Below, piece by piece: positions 34,260-44,757 of a stretch of 64,000 nt of DNA. Source of the stretch: Pseudophaeomoniella oleicola. Its lineage: Eukaryota > Ascomycota > Eurotiomycetes > Phaeomoniellales > Phaeomoniellaceae. The notes beneath the pieces were generated by a model. The model was not told the DNA's origin, made no database searches, and saw only the letters and a list, made by a program, of their open reading frames with translations. The stretch spans positions 1 to 64,000 of the forward strand of contig QWDQ01000010.1 in assembly GCA_003868215.1 (NCBI GenBank). The letters run 5' to 3'. A program made the position numbers and the translations under genes. Numbering within the stretch: position 1 is the stretch's first letter; the number at the start of each line of letters is the position of its first letter.

Positions 34260-36683
34260 ATGCGTACTTCAAGGATTTCTCAGGAGACGAACAGGTTGAT
34301 CAATGCTCTGTCAACCTCCAGAACCACTCGCTCCACTACGAATGCGATCAGAGCATTCGCCAATGAAAATGCAAGTCGTGCTTCCGCTTTGAGGTTAGAA
34401 GATCACACAGACAAATCTACAACCCCGACCGAACCCACCACAGACATCGAAGACATCCTGCGTACATCTAGTCGATCCTCGTCCAGGAAGCGAAAGCGAA
34501 ATGATGACTCACCTGCTACAAGCGTCACAACTGTTGCAGAGACAAGCAATCGGTCAACGCCGCGTAAAAGGAGTCGAAAGACTAAGAAAGAAGAAACCGA
34601 AGTTGAAGTAGAGACAGACACCAGAGAGGAAACTCTTGAACTCGAAGGCCCATCATCACCTTCACAAGCAAGAGCAAAGCCCAAAATACCAGCACGGAAG
34701 ACGGTCGCAAACGATGGAACGGTTACGATCCATGCGCCGTCGAACTGGGAAGAGATATACTCGATAATACAAAAGATGCGCGAAAAGAATCCTACTGCTC
34801 CCGTCGACACAATGGGTTGCGAAGAACTGTATTGGCGCTGGTCGTCTCCAAAAGACAAGCGATATCATATCCTGACCTCCCTGATGCTTTCTTCTCAGAC
34901 CAAAGATACTGTTACTGCTGCGGCAATGCAACGTCTTCATACCGAACTCGTTCTTCAGCCATCTTCGGCATCTTTAACTCCGCAAGCAAGTACGCTGACC
35001 GTCTCCAACATCCTTGACTGCGACCCTAAGCATCTTGACGATCTGATCGGCAAAGTTGGATTTCATAACAACAAAACGCGATACATCAAACAGACTGCTC
35101 AAATCCTTCATGCACAATACAATTCGGATATCCCTTCAACACTCGAGGGTCTCATATCCCTGCCTGGTGTTGGCCCAAAGATGGCATATCTCTGTCTCTC
35201 TGCAGCATGGGGTGTCGATGCCGGAATTGGGGTAGACGTACATGTTCATCGTATCACAAATCTGTGGGGTTGGCATAATACCAAGACTCCAGAGGAGACG
35301 AGGGCGTGGTTAGAAGGTTGGCTGCCGAAGGACAAGTGGCACCATATAAATAAAATGTTGGTGGGATTGGGCCAGACCGTATGCTTACCCGTGGGTAGGA
35401 AATGCTGGGAATGTGACCTGAGTGGCACTGGGTTGTGTAAAGGGGAGATTAGAGGGTTAAAGATTGAGGAGAAGAGGAAGAAAGTCAGGAAGGAGAAGGT
35501 GGAAAGTGAAGATAGAAAGGTTGTGACAGAAGAGCTTAAACTTACAGAAGGAATGACAACAAAGGACGCCGAATCGGCAAAGGATACAGAAGTGAAAGAT
35601 GAGGTCAGAATCAAGGATGAAGCTAGGTACGAGAAGGCTGCCAATGTCAAAGCCGAGACTGATGTCACCCGATCTTCCCAGCCTAGCGTGACGGCGAGAC
35701 CCAAGGAAGAAGGACATGAAGACAAGAAGATAAAGTCCATCTTGGAAATCGACGAGAAGCCTGAGATAAAACACGAACGGCGGGAAATGAACGCGAATGC
35801 CAACACGGTGCAAGAGTCTCCGAAAGACGGGAAGGAAGTCAAACATGAACACGCGACCCTTGACGGGAGGGCGATCAAAGAAGCAGAGATCAAGAGTGAG
35901 ATCGAAAGACCCGACCAACAAGGTCTGGCAGGGATCAAGCGTGAAGCAGAGGGGAAAAGGGAAGAAAAAGAGCCCAGAGCCTGTTTTGTCCAAGCCCGGA
36001 ACATCCCAGAACACCGTGAAGAGACTAAATACGAGACTGCGGCCACCGACAGCACAGGAGTCAAGACTGAGAGCGCAGACTGTATGGAAGAGGCTGGGAG
36101 ACAGGATCGACACGGCCGCGTATCAGTCGAGAAAGCCAATGCTACCAGAGCGCATTCGTTCCAGATATGGAAAGATATAATCAAGTTCGAAAACACGATC
36201 ATCGACAGCATAGAAGTCAAGACCGAGCCAGCAAGCATCAAACCCGAGCGACAAGAACGGGAACCAATCAAAGCAGAGAGACTCGTGATCAAGCCCGATC
36301 AGAACGATAGTATACCCATCAAGACCGAAGCAGCAGATGCCAAGAACGACCGAGAAGACCAGGTTCCGGTCAAGATGGAGAGAGCAGATATCAATTCCCA
36401 CCAACCAAACTGGACTTCACTCAAGCCCGAGAGAACAGAGTTCAAATCCGAACGAGAAGACCACACACCAATCAAACCCGAGCCAATGTACGTCGAGAGA
36501 GAAACCGACAGTCTCGCAGCTCTGAAGACGGAAGTGATCAAGCGGGAACACGAGCCCAAGAAAGAAGAAGAAGAAGAAGAAGAAGAACGTGAACCAAAGG
36601 AGATGATGACGATTATGGGAGTACGACCGGTGAAAATGGAGAGGGAGGAAGTTGGTACATTGAAAAGGGAGGTGGTTTTTTAG
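34260..36683 (+). CDS. NTH1: Endonuclease III homologue with long SUMO-consensus-rich tail
   Basis: A bifunctional DNA glycosylase/AP lyase that starts base-excision repair of oxidised pyrimidines. One exon gives 807 residues, about twice the usual length. Basic clusters near 76-80 (RKRKR) and 102-110 (RKRSRKTKK) are likely nuclear signals. The catalytic domain covers about 160-400. It has the helix-hairpin-helix LPGVGPKMA with catalytic Lys307, Asp326 in [10 protein letters not shown], and the iron-sulfur Cys residues 375, 382, 385 and 393; the last spacing is seven residues, where the bacterial form has five. The remaining 410 residues are charged and disordered. They hold 22 hydrophobic-K-x-E motifs such as IKPE, VKTE and IKAE, the SUMO-attachment consensus. 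Confidence 0.93.
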   Translation: MRTSRISQETNRLINALSTSRTTRSTTNAIRAFANENASRASALRLEDHTDKSTTPTEPTTDIEDILRTSSRSSSRKRKRNDDSPATSVTTVAETSNRSTPRKRSRKTKKEETEVEVETDTREETLELEGPSSPSQARAKPKIPARKTVANDGTVTIHAPSNWEEIYSIIQKMREKNPTAPVDTMGCEELYWRWSSPKDKRYHILTSLMLSSQTKDTVTAAAMQRLHTELVLQPSSASLTPQASTLTVSNILDCDPKHLDDLIGKVGFHNNKTRYIKQTAQILHAQYNSDIPSTLEGLISLPGVGPKMAYLCLSAAWGVDAGIGVDVHVHRITNLWGWHNTKTPEETRAWLEGWLPKDKWHHINKMLVGLGQTVCLPVGRKCWECDLSGTGLCKGEIRGLKIEEKRKKVRKEKVESEDRKVVTEELKLTEGMTTKDAESAKDTEVKDEVRIKDEARYEKAANVKAETDVTRSSQPSVTARPKEEGHEDKKIKSILEIDEKPEIKHERREMNANANTVQESPKDGKEVKHEHATLDGRAIKEAEIKSEIERPDQQGLAGIKREAEGKREEKEPRACFVQARNIPEHREETKYETAATDSTGVKTESADCMEEAGRQDRHGRVSVEKANATRAHSFQIWKDIIKFENTIIDSIEVKTEPASIKPERQEREPIKAERLVIKPDQNDSIPIKTEAADAKNDREDQVPVKMERADINSHQPNWTSLKPERTEFKSEREDHTPIKPEPMYVERETDSLAALKTEVIKREHEPKKEEEEEEEEREPKEMMTIMGVRPVKMEREEVGTLKREVVF

Positions 36684-36917
36684 ATGTAGGGGCTGGGAAG
36701 GGATGGGATGTCTAATGGAGAGAGAGAGAGAGCTGCTGTCCGGCACAGATTGATATACGACCTTCCTTGCCCAGCTTCCAGGTTTTCAGATGTTTGACCA
36801 ATATATACACCTGACTACATATCCCCTAAAACCATAAATCAGACATAACCCTACAAAACCCCCTCCTCCTTCTTCCCCTTCCCCTTTTCCATCTCCATAT
36901 CCATCCATTCTTCAATC

Positions 36918-38384
36918 TCAGACCCTCCGAAACATATAGATCTGATACCTCATATTCTCCAAATCCATCATATATCTCAATTTCTCTCCTTCTCCTCCTT
37001 TTGTCGTAGGGGAAGAAGAAGATGATGGTAATCTGAACCAGCGAGAATCATGGCCGAGGATTTTTCGCCATGCAGCTGGAGGAGGATGAGGATGATGGCT
37101 GTCTTGTTGCTTTGCGATTTCGAGTAGAGTGTGTTCGAGGAGGAATTTTAGGGGGTATTTTCGTTTCGTCGTCGTCGTCGTCGATGGTGAGGCTTGTTCG
37201 GTTTCTGTAGTATTAGTTGTTGTCTTCTTGGTGCTGCCGCTGCCGCTATTACCGAGAGAGACGTCCGAATAACTGCCGGGAGAATCGATGACGAGGAGGA
37301 CGGTGCCGGGTGGGACGAGGTCGGTGAGGGTGAGGAGGAATTTGGTCGTGAGGGGAATGGAGGTTGTGAAGAGTTCGTTGAGGGTGAAGAAGAGGGTTAT
37401 TATTGGGGGTGAAGAAGGAGAAGAGGATAGGAGGGTGGTTAGGGTGTGGAGGGGGGTAGTGAGGATGTTGAGGTGGTGAAATTTTAGGGTGATGGGAGAA
37501 TAAGGGGGAGGGTATGAGTCGTTGAGGGAGAGGGTGGATAGGGACGGGGTTGAGGGGTTGAGTGTCGTGGCTGTCGATGTTGATGATTCGATCGTAGTAG
37601 TATCGGTAAGAGAAGCCGAAGCTGATGAAGAGGCTGTAGGTCCTGCTGCTTGTGAGGTAGTAGGAGGCGACGACGACGACGGTGCTGGGGTTAATGAATA
37701 CAACGATCTCGAACTCAACACTTTCCACGCGCTTTCCAACTTCTCCAGAACGCCCGACCAATCTGCAATATCAACGGCGTGGACTTCGAACTCCAGATCT
37801 GATTTATCCAGACACCGATGCAAAGCGTTCAACGCAACGACCTCAGCCCCTGCCCCTCCACCAATACAGACGATCTTCTTTCTCGTCGTCGTTGTCGTTC
37901 CAACATCGTGATCAACACCTACTTCATCCCCCTCCTTGCCATCTACCGAGAAAAGACCTCTAATCTCATCTCCAGCAAAGATAGTAGCGTACCCCAGGGC
38001 CCGACTAGCACTCCATCTCAAAGCGTAAGCGTGCAGGTAATCTTCACGACCGAAGGCTGCTGCGAAATCCCTATTGTAGAGGTGGGACTTGACCTCTTGG
38101 ATGATGGATCTTAGGTCTCGACCTGAAGTCGATGGGGCCGACGAGGAGGCTGTGGTGGTGATCGTCGTAGTGTTTGACGTCGATGAGAGGATCGTCGGTA
38201 GGAGTGCAGTGCGGAACGTTGACAGGATTTGCTGAAGGAGTGGGAAGGGAAGAGTTGTTGACTGAGATGATGGGGCAGACTCTGGAATTGACACTGACGA
38301 GCTAGTCGGATTCTTGCTCGACTGTGTCTTCGATCGCGGTTTCGCGGACTGAACTTTCTTTTGAGATGGTTTCGGTTTGCCCAT
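36918..38384 (-). CDS. BMT6: 25S rRNA (uracil-N3)-methyltransferase BMT6
   Basis: Single exon of 488 residues, matching the fungal BMT6 family, which methylates one uridine of 25S rRNA at N3 during large-subunit assembly in the nucleolus. A Lys/Ser-rich N-terminus is followed by family signatures PLLQQILSTFRTALLPTI, SHLYNRDFAAAFGREDYLHA and YALRWSASRALGYATIF, then the SAM-binding loop KIVCIGGGAGAEVVAL and VHAVDIADW. The C-terminal end, LENMRYQIYMFRR, is also typical. Several low-complexity Ser/Thr inserts (around residues 210-270 and 380-405) interrupt the Rossmann core and make the protein longer than in yeast. The gene converges with NTH1, with 234 bases between the stop codons. Confidence 0.9.
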   Translation of the reverse strand: MGKPKPSQKKVQSAKPRSKTQSSKNPTSSSVSIPESAPSSQSTTLPFPLLQQILSTFRTALLPTILSSTSNTTTITTTASSSAPSTSGRDLRSIIQEVKSHLYNRDFAAAFGREDYLHAYALRWSASRALGYATIFAGDEIRGLFSVDGKEGDEVGVDHDVGTTTTTRKKIVCIGGGAGAEVVALNALHRCLDKSDLEFEVHAVDIADWSGVLEKLESAWKVLSSRSLYSLTPAPSSSSPPTTSQAAGPTASSSASASLTDTTTIESSTSTATTLNPSTPSLSTLSLNDSYPPPYSPITLKFHHLNILTTPLHTLTTLLSSSPSSPPIITLFFTLNELFTTSIPLTTKFLLTLTDLVPPGTVLLVIDSPGSYSDVSLGNSGSGSTKKTTTNTTETEQASPSTTTTTKRKYPLKFLLEHTLLEIAKQQDSHHPHPPPAAWRKILGHDSRWFRLPSSSSSPTTKGGEGEKLRYMMDLENMRYQIYMFRRV

Positions 38385-39288
38385 TGATATTTAGTCCTGT
38401 CTGGAGGAGAGGAAGGTAGTGGACTGTATGGACAGATCGGATATCGATTTTTCGTCTGTTTGTCTACAGACCTCCGGTATAGACACTGTTCCAGGTGGCA
38501 CCCCAATGGCTGTAGCGATAGTGACTTCTGTTTCTCTTTGATTTATATAATTTTGAGATTCCTGCCCGATCCGGCTTTCCACCAGGAATGCAGCGACGGA
38601 GACCGAGGACTGGTGCTTAAGAAAATGTATTGAACATGTCTCGTCTTCTTAACACGTTCAACTGGTAAGAAACTTTAGGAGATGCTCTCAATCACCATTG
38701 GATGTGTTATGTATCGTTGTATGGTAACGGCGTCCCGTAGACATATTCTGAAGGCATGGAAGAAGTATGGACAATGCGGATCAAAAATTCACATATTGAT
38801 ATTTTGAAAAGTTATCTTTGCCCATATACCTGAGAGGGTAGATATTGCTATTCAGTAGACACGCACATCTCGACGGGTAGTATGTCACAACTACAAGTGA
38901 CTTACTAGCATGTGGAGGACTGCTATGTTGCTTTACAAAATCTAGCACTACAACTGGCTCTAGGCATCTCAGGTGAAGATGTCGCCTGGGAGATATAGGG
39001 TTGAAAAGCAGGAAGATAGGTCGATATCTGAAGCTGTGCCATGACAGAATAGCATCACCATCTCCGTAGATCACTTGGTGTACGTCCAATGCAGGACCGA
39101 GCCCTTACATAGCTTTTTATGAGAACCGCTCGAGAGTCTTTCGGGGTACAAAGAGCAAACGAGGCAGTGAAAGAATAACACAATGTAGAGGCTGAAGGAC
39201 ATTTTCATTCAGTAACGGAACAGCAGGAGGAGCTGATACCGTGACCCTAACCTAGGTAATAAGAAGCCTATCCTAGTCCATCAACCGT
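38385..39288. other. Intergenic BMT6 - RPL22
   Basis: About 900 bases: promoter of BMT6 on one side and 3' region of RPL22 on the other. I see no gene. Confidence 0.55.
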
Positions 39289-39848
39289 CTATTCCTCATC
39301 TTCATCACCCTCGTCGTTGACAACGTTGTAGAATCTGAGTTGGTAGGTACCCTTGCTGACAGAGACGACACGGAGCCAATCACGGAGCTGCTGCTTCTTC
39401 AAGTACTTCTTGGTGCTATTTCGATAGTCAGCTTTTTGATTTGCTTACAGAGCCGATGGCAACATACAGATACTTGAGATAACGGCCAGAGAAGGGAATG
39501 TGAGCAACGACCTCGACCTTACCGTCACCAACTTGGCTGATGGTGACAGTGTCTCCGAGGTTACCGACACGGCCCTCGACCTTGATCTTGTCGTGAAGGA
39601 ACTTCTCGAAGGCGGAGATGTCAAAGATCTTGTCGCTCACTGGTTGGGAGGCATCAATGGTGTACTGCACACAATGTTAGCGAGATCAGTACAGCACGGG
39701 ACCATGTGACATACCTTGGAGGTGACCTTTGCGGCCTTGCCCTTCTGTATTAAGAAAACATTCTTAGCCTACTGTTCCTCAAAGCCATGCCAAAGTGACA
39801 GGCGAACAGCAAAGCAATTCAAGTTATACGTACTGTAGTTGGTGCCAT
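39289..39848 (-). CDS. RPL22: 60S ribosomal protein L22
   Basis: A component of the large ribosomal subunit. Four exons are needed: 39834..39848 (15 nt, MAPTT), 39715..39744 (30 nt), 39468..39664 and 39289..39415. All have GT..AG borders and correct phase, giving 122 residues, the family's normal length. The product reads [19 protein letters not shown], then [39 protein letters not shown] and [20 protein letters not shown], ending in an acidic DEGDEDEE tail. Tiny first exons are common in fungal ribosomal-protein genes. The Lys-rich start and acidic end both fit L22. Confidence 0.95.
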
Positions 39849-41296
39849 TTCTGGATTATGTTTTTTTGGAGAGGACGCAAAGAGGTGAGTATCCTGCGCC
39901 TGAGGGGATGGTCGAGGGGTGAATAAGTGTTTGATGTTTGTTGCGACAGAGCAGCTGTATGCGACAAATAATTTCATGTGTGCCTCAAAATTCGCGAAGT
40001 CTTGGCGTTCAGGATGACGGGTAGTGCGGAACATCTCCGCTCCCACTCGTTCGATGGACGAAGTCAAGTATGTAATTATTACTGTCGGTAGATATAGTAA
40101 TGAACTCTTCTCCTGCACGCTGCTTTCGAGGTTGAATGGTGGCATAGAGACAAGGAGCATGTGTTAGAGATTCCTATGAGAAAGAAGTATTTTCTGTGCA
40201 TATCTCACTCATCGCATCTACATATCTTATGCATACAGTGTCATGGCAGTGTAGGAAGCAGTCTCAATACATTATCTCAGGTATAAATAGAGCCATATAG
40301 GCATATGGACATCTGCTGCCACTGGCACTGGGAGTAAAAAGGAGTAGAAGTCGTCGTTGGTTCAGTTGATTCAGTATGAATGGAAGAATAATGTTGTAGT
40401 ACAAACAACGTAGTTGTACCCTATTGCCAATGTATCACTATATGATGATATAATATATTTGTCGTCGTACAGCTCTTCTACTGGCTGGAGGAAGAATAGC
40501 GCTCTAGGCAATAATAGTCAACATCAGGAGTAGCACCGACTGCTACGTAGTATCAACGATGATAGGAGCCTTGATACTATCACAAGTAGAAGCAAGCTTG
40601 GCGAATTCACAAACAACACAAACATTTTTAGGTGGAGTATATTCGCCAATAATTCTGCCACCGCCGTCTAAACACAGCTAGACTCAGATCAACAATCCTC
40701 GCCATTTTCAAGTATAAATATCTGGCTTCCCCTTCCAATCCTTTTCTTGTTCGACAGCTCTGTGAGTCTTCCTCTTCCTACCCCCAACAGTGAAGCCTTT
40801 GGCTAACAGAGTTACAGCTTTGCCTTTTGGCTTAGATCAAGTGTAGTATCTGTTCTTTTCAGTTTAATCTCTGAAATCGATCCATCGGATCGAAACTTTG
40901 ATTATACTTATTTTTGTACCCTCGTCGGTGAGCCTCTGTGCCTGCACATGCTCGCTGACACAGTGTCCTTGGCCTTACACTGCCGCCTTGTGACGCGACC
41001 CTCCTTTTCATCACTTGCTTTGGCTGGTTCCAAAGACTTGAAGAAGAGTTATCTCATTTCCTGAGTAGCGGATGGTTCAGCGTGGGAGGCAGCTCCATAG
41101 ACGTATCATTTTCGATAGACTTGTTATGGACATAAGTTGAGAACCATATCGTACAGACAACTATACTTGGTGACGTGCATTTCCTGAGGAAAGTAGACGC
41201 ATCCAACAAAGTAGAAATTACACAAAATTCCTATCAACATCTCATAGCTTAATAGCTTGCTTTTTGACCTTCAGTGTCAGAAATTTCCCTACGACA
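39849..41296. other. Divergent intergenic region RPL22 / translin
   Basis: About 1.45 kb. It holds the RPL22 promoter, a TACGTA palindrome near 40544, and a probable 5' UTR intron of the translin gene (GTGAGT at about 40762 to TTACAG at about 40817, with a GCTAAC branch-like site). No protein gene is seen. Confidence 0.5.
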
Positions 41297-42551
41297 ATGG
41301 CAGATGTGACCATGTCGACCGGCAATAACTCAGGTATTGATCCTGCCATATTTGAGCACCTCCAGGCCAAAATAGACGAGGAGAGTAAGATCAGAGATGT
41401 GCGTATCTCGTTCTCACTGTGGAAATGGGTCCCTGATGAAAGATTTTCTAGGAGCTCAAAGATATCGTCCAGAACCTCGAAAAGCAAGGTAATGCGTGCG
41501 ACCTCGAGTCAAGAAGCACCAAATTGATGCATAGTACAGAGAGAGTGACCCAGTCAATCCTATCGAAAGCTCATTCGACACCAACCGCCCGGCGTGAGTC
41601 AATCTGATGATCCTCGAACGGCTGTGTCTTAACGAAAATTGGCAGTAAATGATGAAGTCGTGAACCCGGCCTCGGAGTCCATGTCTGCTCAGCATGAGAC
41701 GATCAAACAACTGTGAGAAGATAGCCTAGCGACTTAGAACCACAGGACTGATTCGTCAACCAGTTCAGAAGCTGCCTCGAAACACCCTTTCTACAAGTAC
41801 AACGGCATCTGGTCGAGAAACGTGCAGAACGTGGTACGCCTGCTGTGGTTCTCTTGATTATATGACAGCGGCTGATTCAATGCCCATCCAGATCTTCCAC
41901 AAACTCTACCTCGAATGGCTACGTGATCAGACTCTCTTGACCATCGACCAGGTGGGACAATTCTTCGGAGGTAACACAAATGGAGTAGTGGCCTGATGAT
42001 TAGATCTGCTCACTCATCTTTACAGTGCCGGTCAATCTCAAGGAACAGGATGCGTACCATGTCACGATTGAGGAGTATTTACTGGCATTGACCAACCTTC
42101 TGGAAGAACTGGTAGTGTCCAGCCAACATCGTTGTTGGGAGATGCTGACCATTCCAGGCTCGACTAGCCGTCAATTCTGTGACCTTGGGTGACTTCAGTC
42201 GGCCGCAAGCGATCAGCAAATTCATCAAAGATGTCCATTCGGGATTTCAATTGCTCAACCTCAAGAATGATGTACTCCGGAGGAGAAGCGATGGGATCAA
42301 GTACAATGTTAGTCTTGCATCCCTAGTTACCAGCTCTGGTCACTAACGTTGTTGCGCGCAGGTCAAGAAAGTAGAAGACGTCGTCGTAAGTACACCACAT
42401 GGCCGAAAGGCTGGCTTCCAACGTGCATTGCCCATTACTTTCCAGATCACGTCGTCACCTCCATCCTTGAAACAAGATCGGTTGCCAACGCATCTGCTGA
42501 CTCTTCCTCTCCTAGTATGACCTTTCCCTCCGAGGCCTCCTTAAGAATTGA
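41297..42551 (+). CDS. Translin
   Basis: Translin binds single-stranded nucleic acids and, with TRAX, forms the C3PO ring nuclease that acts on small RNAs and tRNA fragments. I placed ten exons: 41297..41398, 41452..41488, 41540..41593, 41646..41712, 41746..41833, 41892..41970, 42026..42111, 42158..42307, 42362..42385 and 42516..42551. They sum to 240 residues, close to the 228 of the human protein. Signatures are FEHLQAKIDEESKIRDELKD, RVTQSILSKAHSTPT, HPFYKYNGIWSRNVQNV, FHKLYLEWL and SRPQAISKFIKDVHSGFQLL, with the end KVEDVVYDLSLRGLLKN. The introns are 33 to 130 nt. Exon 9 is only 24 nt. TRAX is not in the window. Confidence 0.9.
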
Positions 42552-42829
42552 GATGACAAGTTTGTCACTCATGAAGGAGTGTGTTAAACGAATTTTCTTC
42601 AAACTGGGTCATATGTACCACTAGCACTACCAGAATCATAGCTGTCACATGTTCGTGGATACGACCATGAAACTAGGGAATCAAAAGCTTCAATATTGAC
42701 TCTGTTCAGTGACCTCCGTTCATGATTCCGTCCGTCTAATTCATTCCTAAATTGCTCTTTTAATCTTGTAGGCTGTTGTCATTCACCATGTCACACTCTG
42801 GACGTTCTGTAAGTAACGTCAGCAACTCC

Positions 42830-43771
42830 TCACGCCCTCACCAGCACCATCCCAAACCAAGTCTTAACCCCCAACTCAAACCACTTCCTACTCCTCTCCC
42901 CCAACCTCTCGACCACCTCCTCACTCTCGACTCCCCTCTCTCTAATTCCCTTCTTACCACCAACGACCACAAACCCAAACTCCCCCGCAACCTCCACGAC
43001 CTCATCGACCGTATACGCGAAACTGTCCGCGACGCGAATCTTCTCTCCGGAATCCGTGAACCCCGCGCCGGACCCCTGCGCGGCTTGGTCGGCGTGCATG
43101 TTCGTGAGCAGCAGATAGGAACCCGGTTGGGGGAGGAGGGCGGAGCAGATGCGGAAGTATTGACGGAGGGGGACGTGTTCGAGGACGAGGGTGGAGATTA
43201 TTGCTGTTGTTGTTGTTGTCGTCGTCGTAAGATTAGTAGTGGTATTGCTGTCCGGTGGCAAACATGGTTCCGGGATCGAAGTGAGAGCCGTGGGGGATGT
43301 GAGGTCATATTCGCAAAGGTGGATTTCGGGGACTTCGCTGCTGCTGCTGCTGCAAGACCCAGATGATAGAGATCCATGATATCGTTGTCGTCGTGCCTCG
43401 TCATCAACCCTCCTCCTCGCAACATCCAACATCGCTCTACTAAAATCCAACCCGACAATTTCCCTAATCCCATACCTCTCCGCCAGTTCCACGAGCCGTA
43501 ACAAATTTCTCCCCGTCCCGCATCCCAAGTCGATAACTTTGACGGCAGCCGCGGCCCTTTCCACTCCGCTCCTGTCGTCGTCATCGTCGTCGTGTGCCAC
43601 GACACGCTCGAAAAACTCCGGCAACAAAGTCTCGAGTTCGAGCGTGTCGAGGGCTTGCAGGAAATTCTTGTCGGAGTCGTAGGTTGGGGCCCAGAGGTCG
43701 TAGGCGAGTGACGTTGGCATGTATTTGATTTGGCGTGTTGATGGTAGTGGCGGCGGACTGGATTGGTCCAT
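42830..43771 (-). CDS. SAM-dependent methyltransferase (class I)
   Basis: Single exon, 313 residues. The glycine-rich SAM loop is VIDLGCGTGRNLLRLVE (motif I), followed by IVGLDFSRAMLDVARRR (motif II) and a post-motif region IISTLVLEHVPL. The early YDLWAPTYDSD is frequent in small-molecule and ubiquinone-type methyltransferases. Low-complexity inserts (Asp-rich at about 61-66, Ser-rich and Thr-rich in the middle) break up the fold. The substrate cannot be told from sequence. It converges with the translin gene, with 278 bases between them. No signal peptide or membrane span is present. Confidence 0.85.
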   Translation of the reverse strand: MDQSSPPPLPSTRQIKYMPTSLAYDLWAPTYDSDKNFLQALDTLELETLLPEFFERVVAHDDDDDDRSGVERAAAAVKVIDLGCGTGRNLLRLVELAERYGIREIVGLDFSRAMLDVARRRVDDEARRQRYHGSLSSGSCSSSSSEVPEIHLCEYDLTSPTALTSIPEPCLPPDSNTTTNLTTTTTTTTAIISTLVLEHVPLRQYFRICSALLPQPGSYLLLTNMHADQAAQGSGAGFTDSGEKIRVADSFAYTVDEVVEVAGEFGFVVVGGKKGIRERGVESEEVVERLGERSRKWFELGVKTWFGMVLVRA

Positions 43772-44757
43772 TGTTGTTGTTTTTGCTTGTTAGTTGTTTG
43801 GAAACCTGGGAAGTTCGATGACTTCGGAGGGGTAAGTTTGAGGTAGAATGGTACAGTATAGTATTCTACTATATGTATGTAGGTACTATAATAGACAAAT
43901 GTCGTGTATGTATGTCCCTTTGTACGTATGTACGTAATTAGGTAGGTTCGACACAGCAAGGGGATTCCGATTGAACCTCCAACCCCCAAATCCAATCAAT
44001 CTTCTGTAGTATCCAGGAGGGAGGTATGTACGTAAGTACACGAAATCGACTCCCCACTTCGAAACCTATCTCACAGCACCAAAAAGCCAAACAATGTTGA
44101 GAGGGAGAGGGAGAGGAAGAAAAAGAAAAAATTGGACAGCTGTGATGCATAGGTATTTATATATACTGAAATAGTCCTGACGCATGGGGGGTGGAAAAAA
44201 AAAGAAGAGACGGGTGGATGACTCATGAAAAAAACCCTGTGTACATACCCATAAGCTAGTTAGTACCTAGATGACTCGTCGGCACGAGAACAGAAGAAAA
44301 TCTAAGAAATATAGAATGATCTTTCCTATCGAAATCAAAACGCGGGCGGCGCTTGGAAGGGAGGGGGAGGAAAGGGTCCGTATGTGAGTCATCAACTAAT
44401 TAAAGAGTCCCATCATTCTAGATTCCGGGGTTATGAAAATTGGGAATAGATCGTGGAAAAGAAAAAAAGCGAAGACAATAAAAATGGGAATGGAAAATCA
44501 ATTAATTGCTGGAGAAAGGGAAAGGAAGGGCAAGGGGATTTTATAATGTGTTCGTTGTTGACGTTGGATGGAAAAGAGATATTGTAGCATGAACAGGGTG
44601 ATGGTCTGTTTTAACTTGGAGTGATTTGTTGTACTGGCTTTGGACCATGCAGTTCTATCCTAGCAGTGTCATGATGTCCTCGGGATCTATATGTACAGGT
44701 TGTCTAGGAGAGGAGGTCCATCTCGAAATATAATCAGTCGCACACCGACTGGCCTCC
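43772..44757. other. Intergenic, methyltransferase - REX3
   Basis: About 1 kb of AT-rich, purine-rich spacer with GTAC/TATG-rich short repeats near 43860-44040. It carries the methyltransferase promoter and the REX3 3' region. I see no gene. Confidence 0.55.

Noticed and set aside
35246-36292. Minus-strand frame of 348 codons
   Set aside because: It is the reverse shadow of the repetitive NTH1 tail, where the K/E-rich coding strand leaves the opposite strand free of stops.
40441-40500. Possible C/D snoRNA (ATGATGA box) upstream of translin
   Set aside because: A C-box-like string is present but no D box (CTGA) or terminal stem could be found at a suitable distance.
43198-43995. Minus-strand frame of 265 codons
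   Set aside because: It overlaps the methyltransferase gene in another phase; only the 42830..43771 frame carries SAM-binding motifs.
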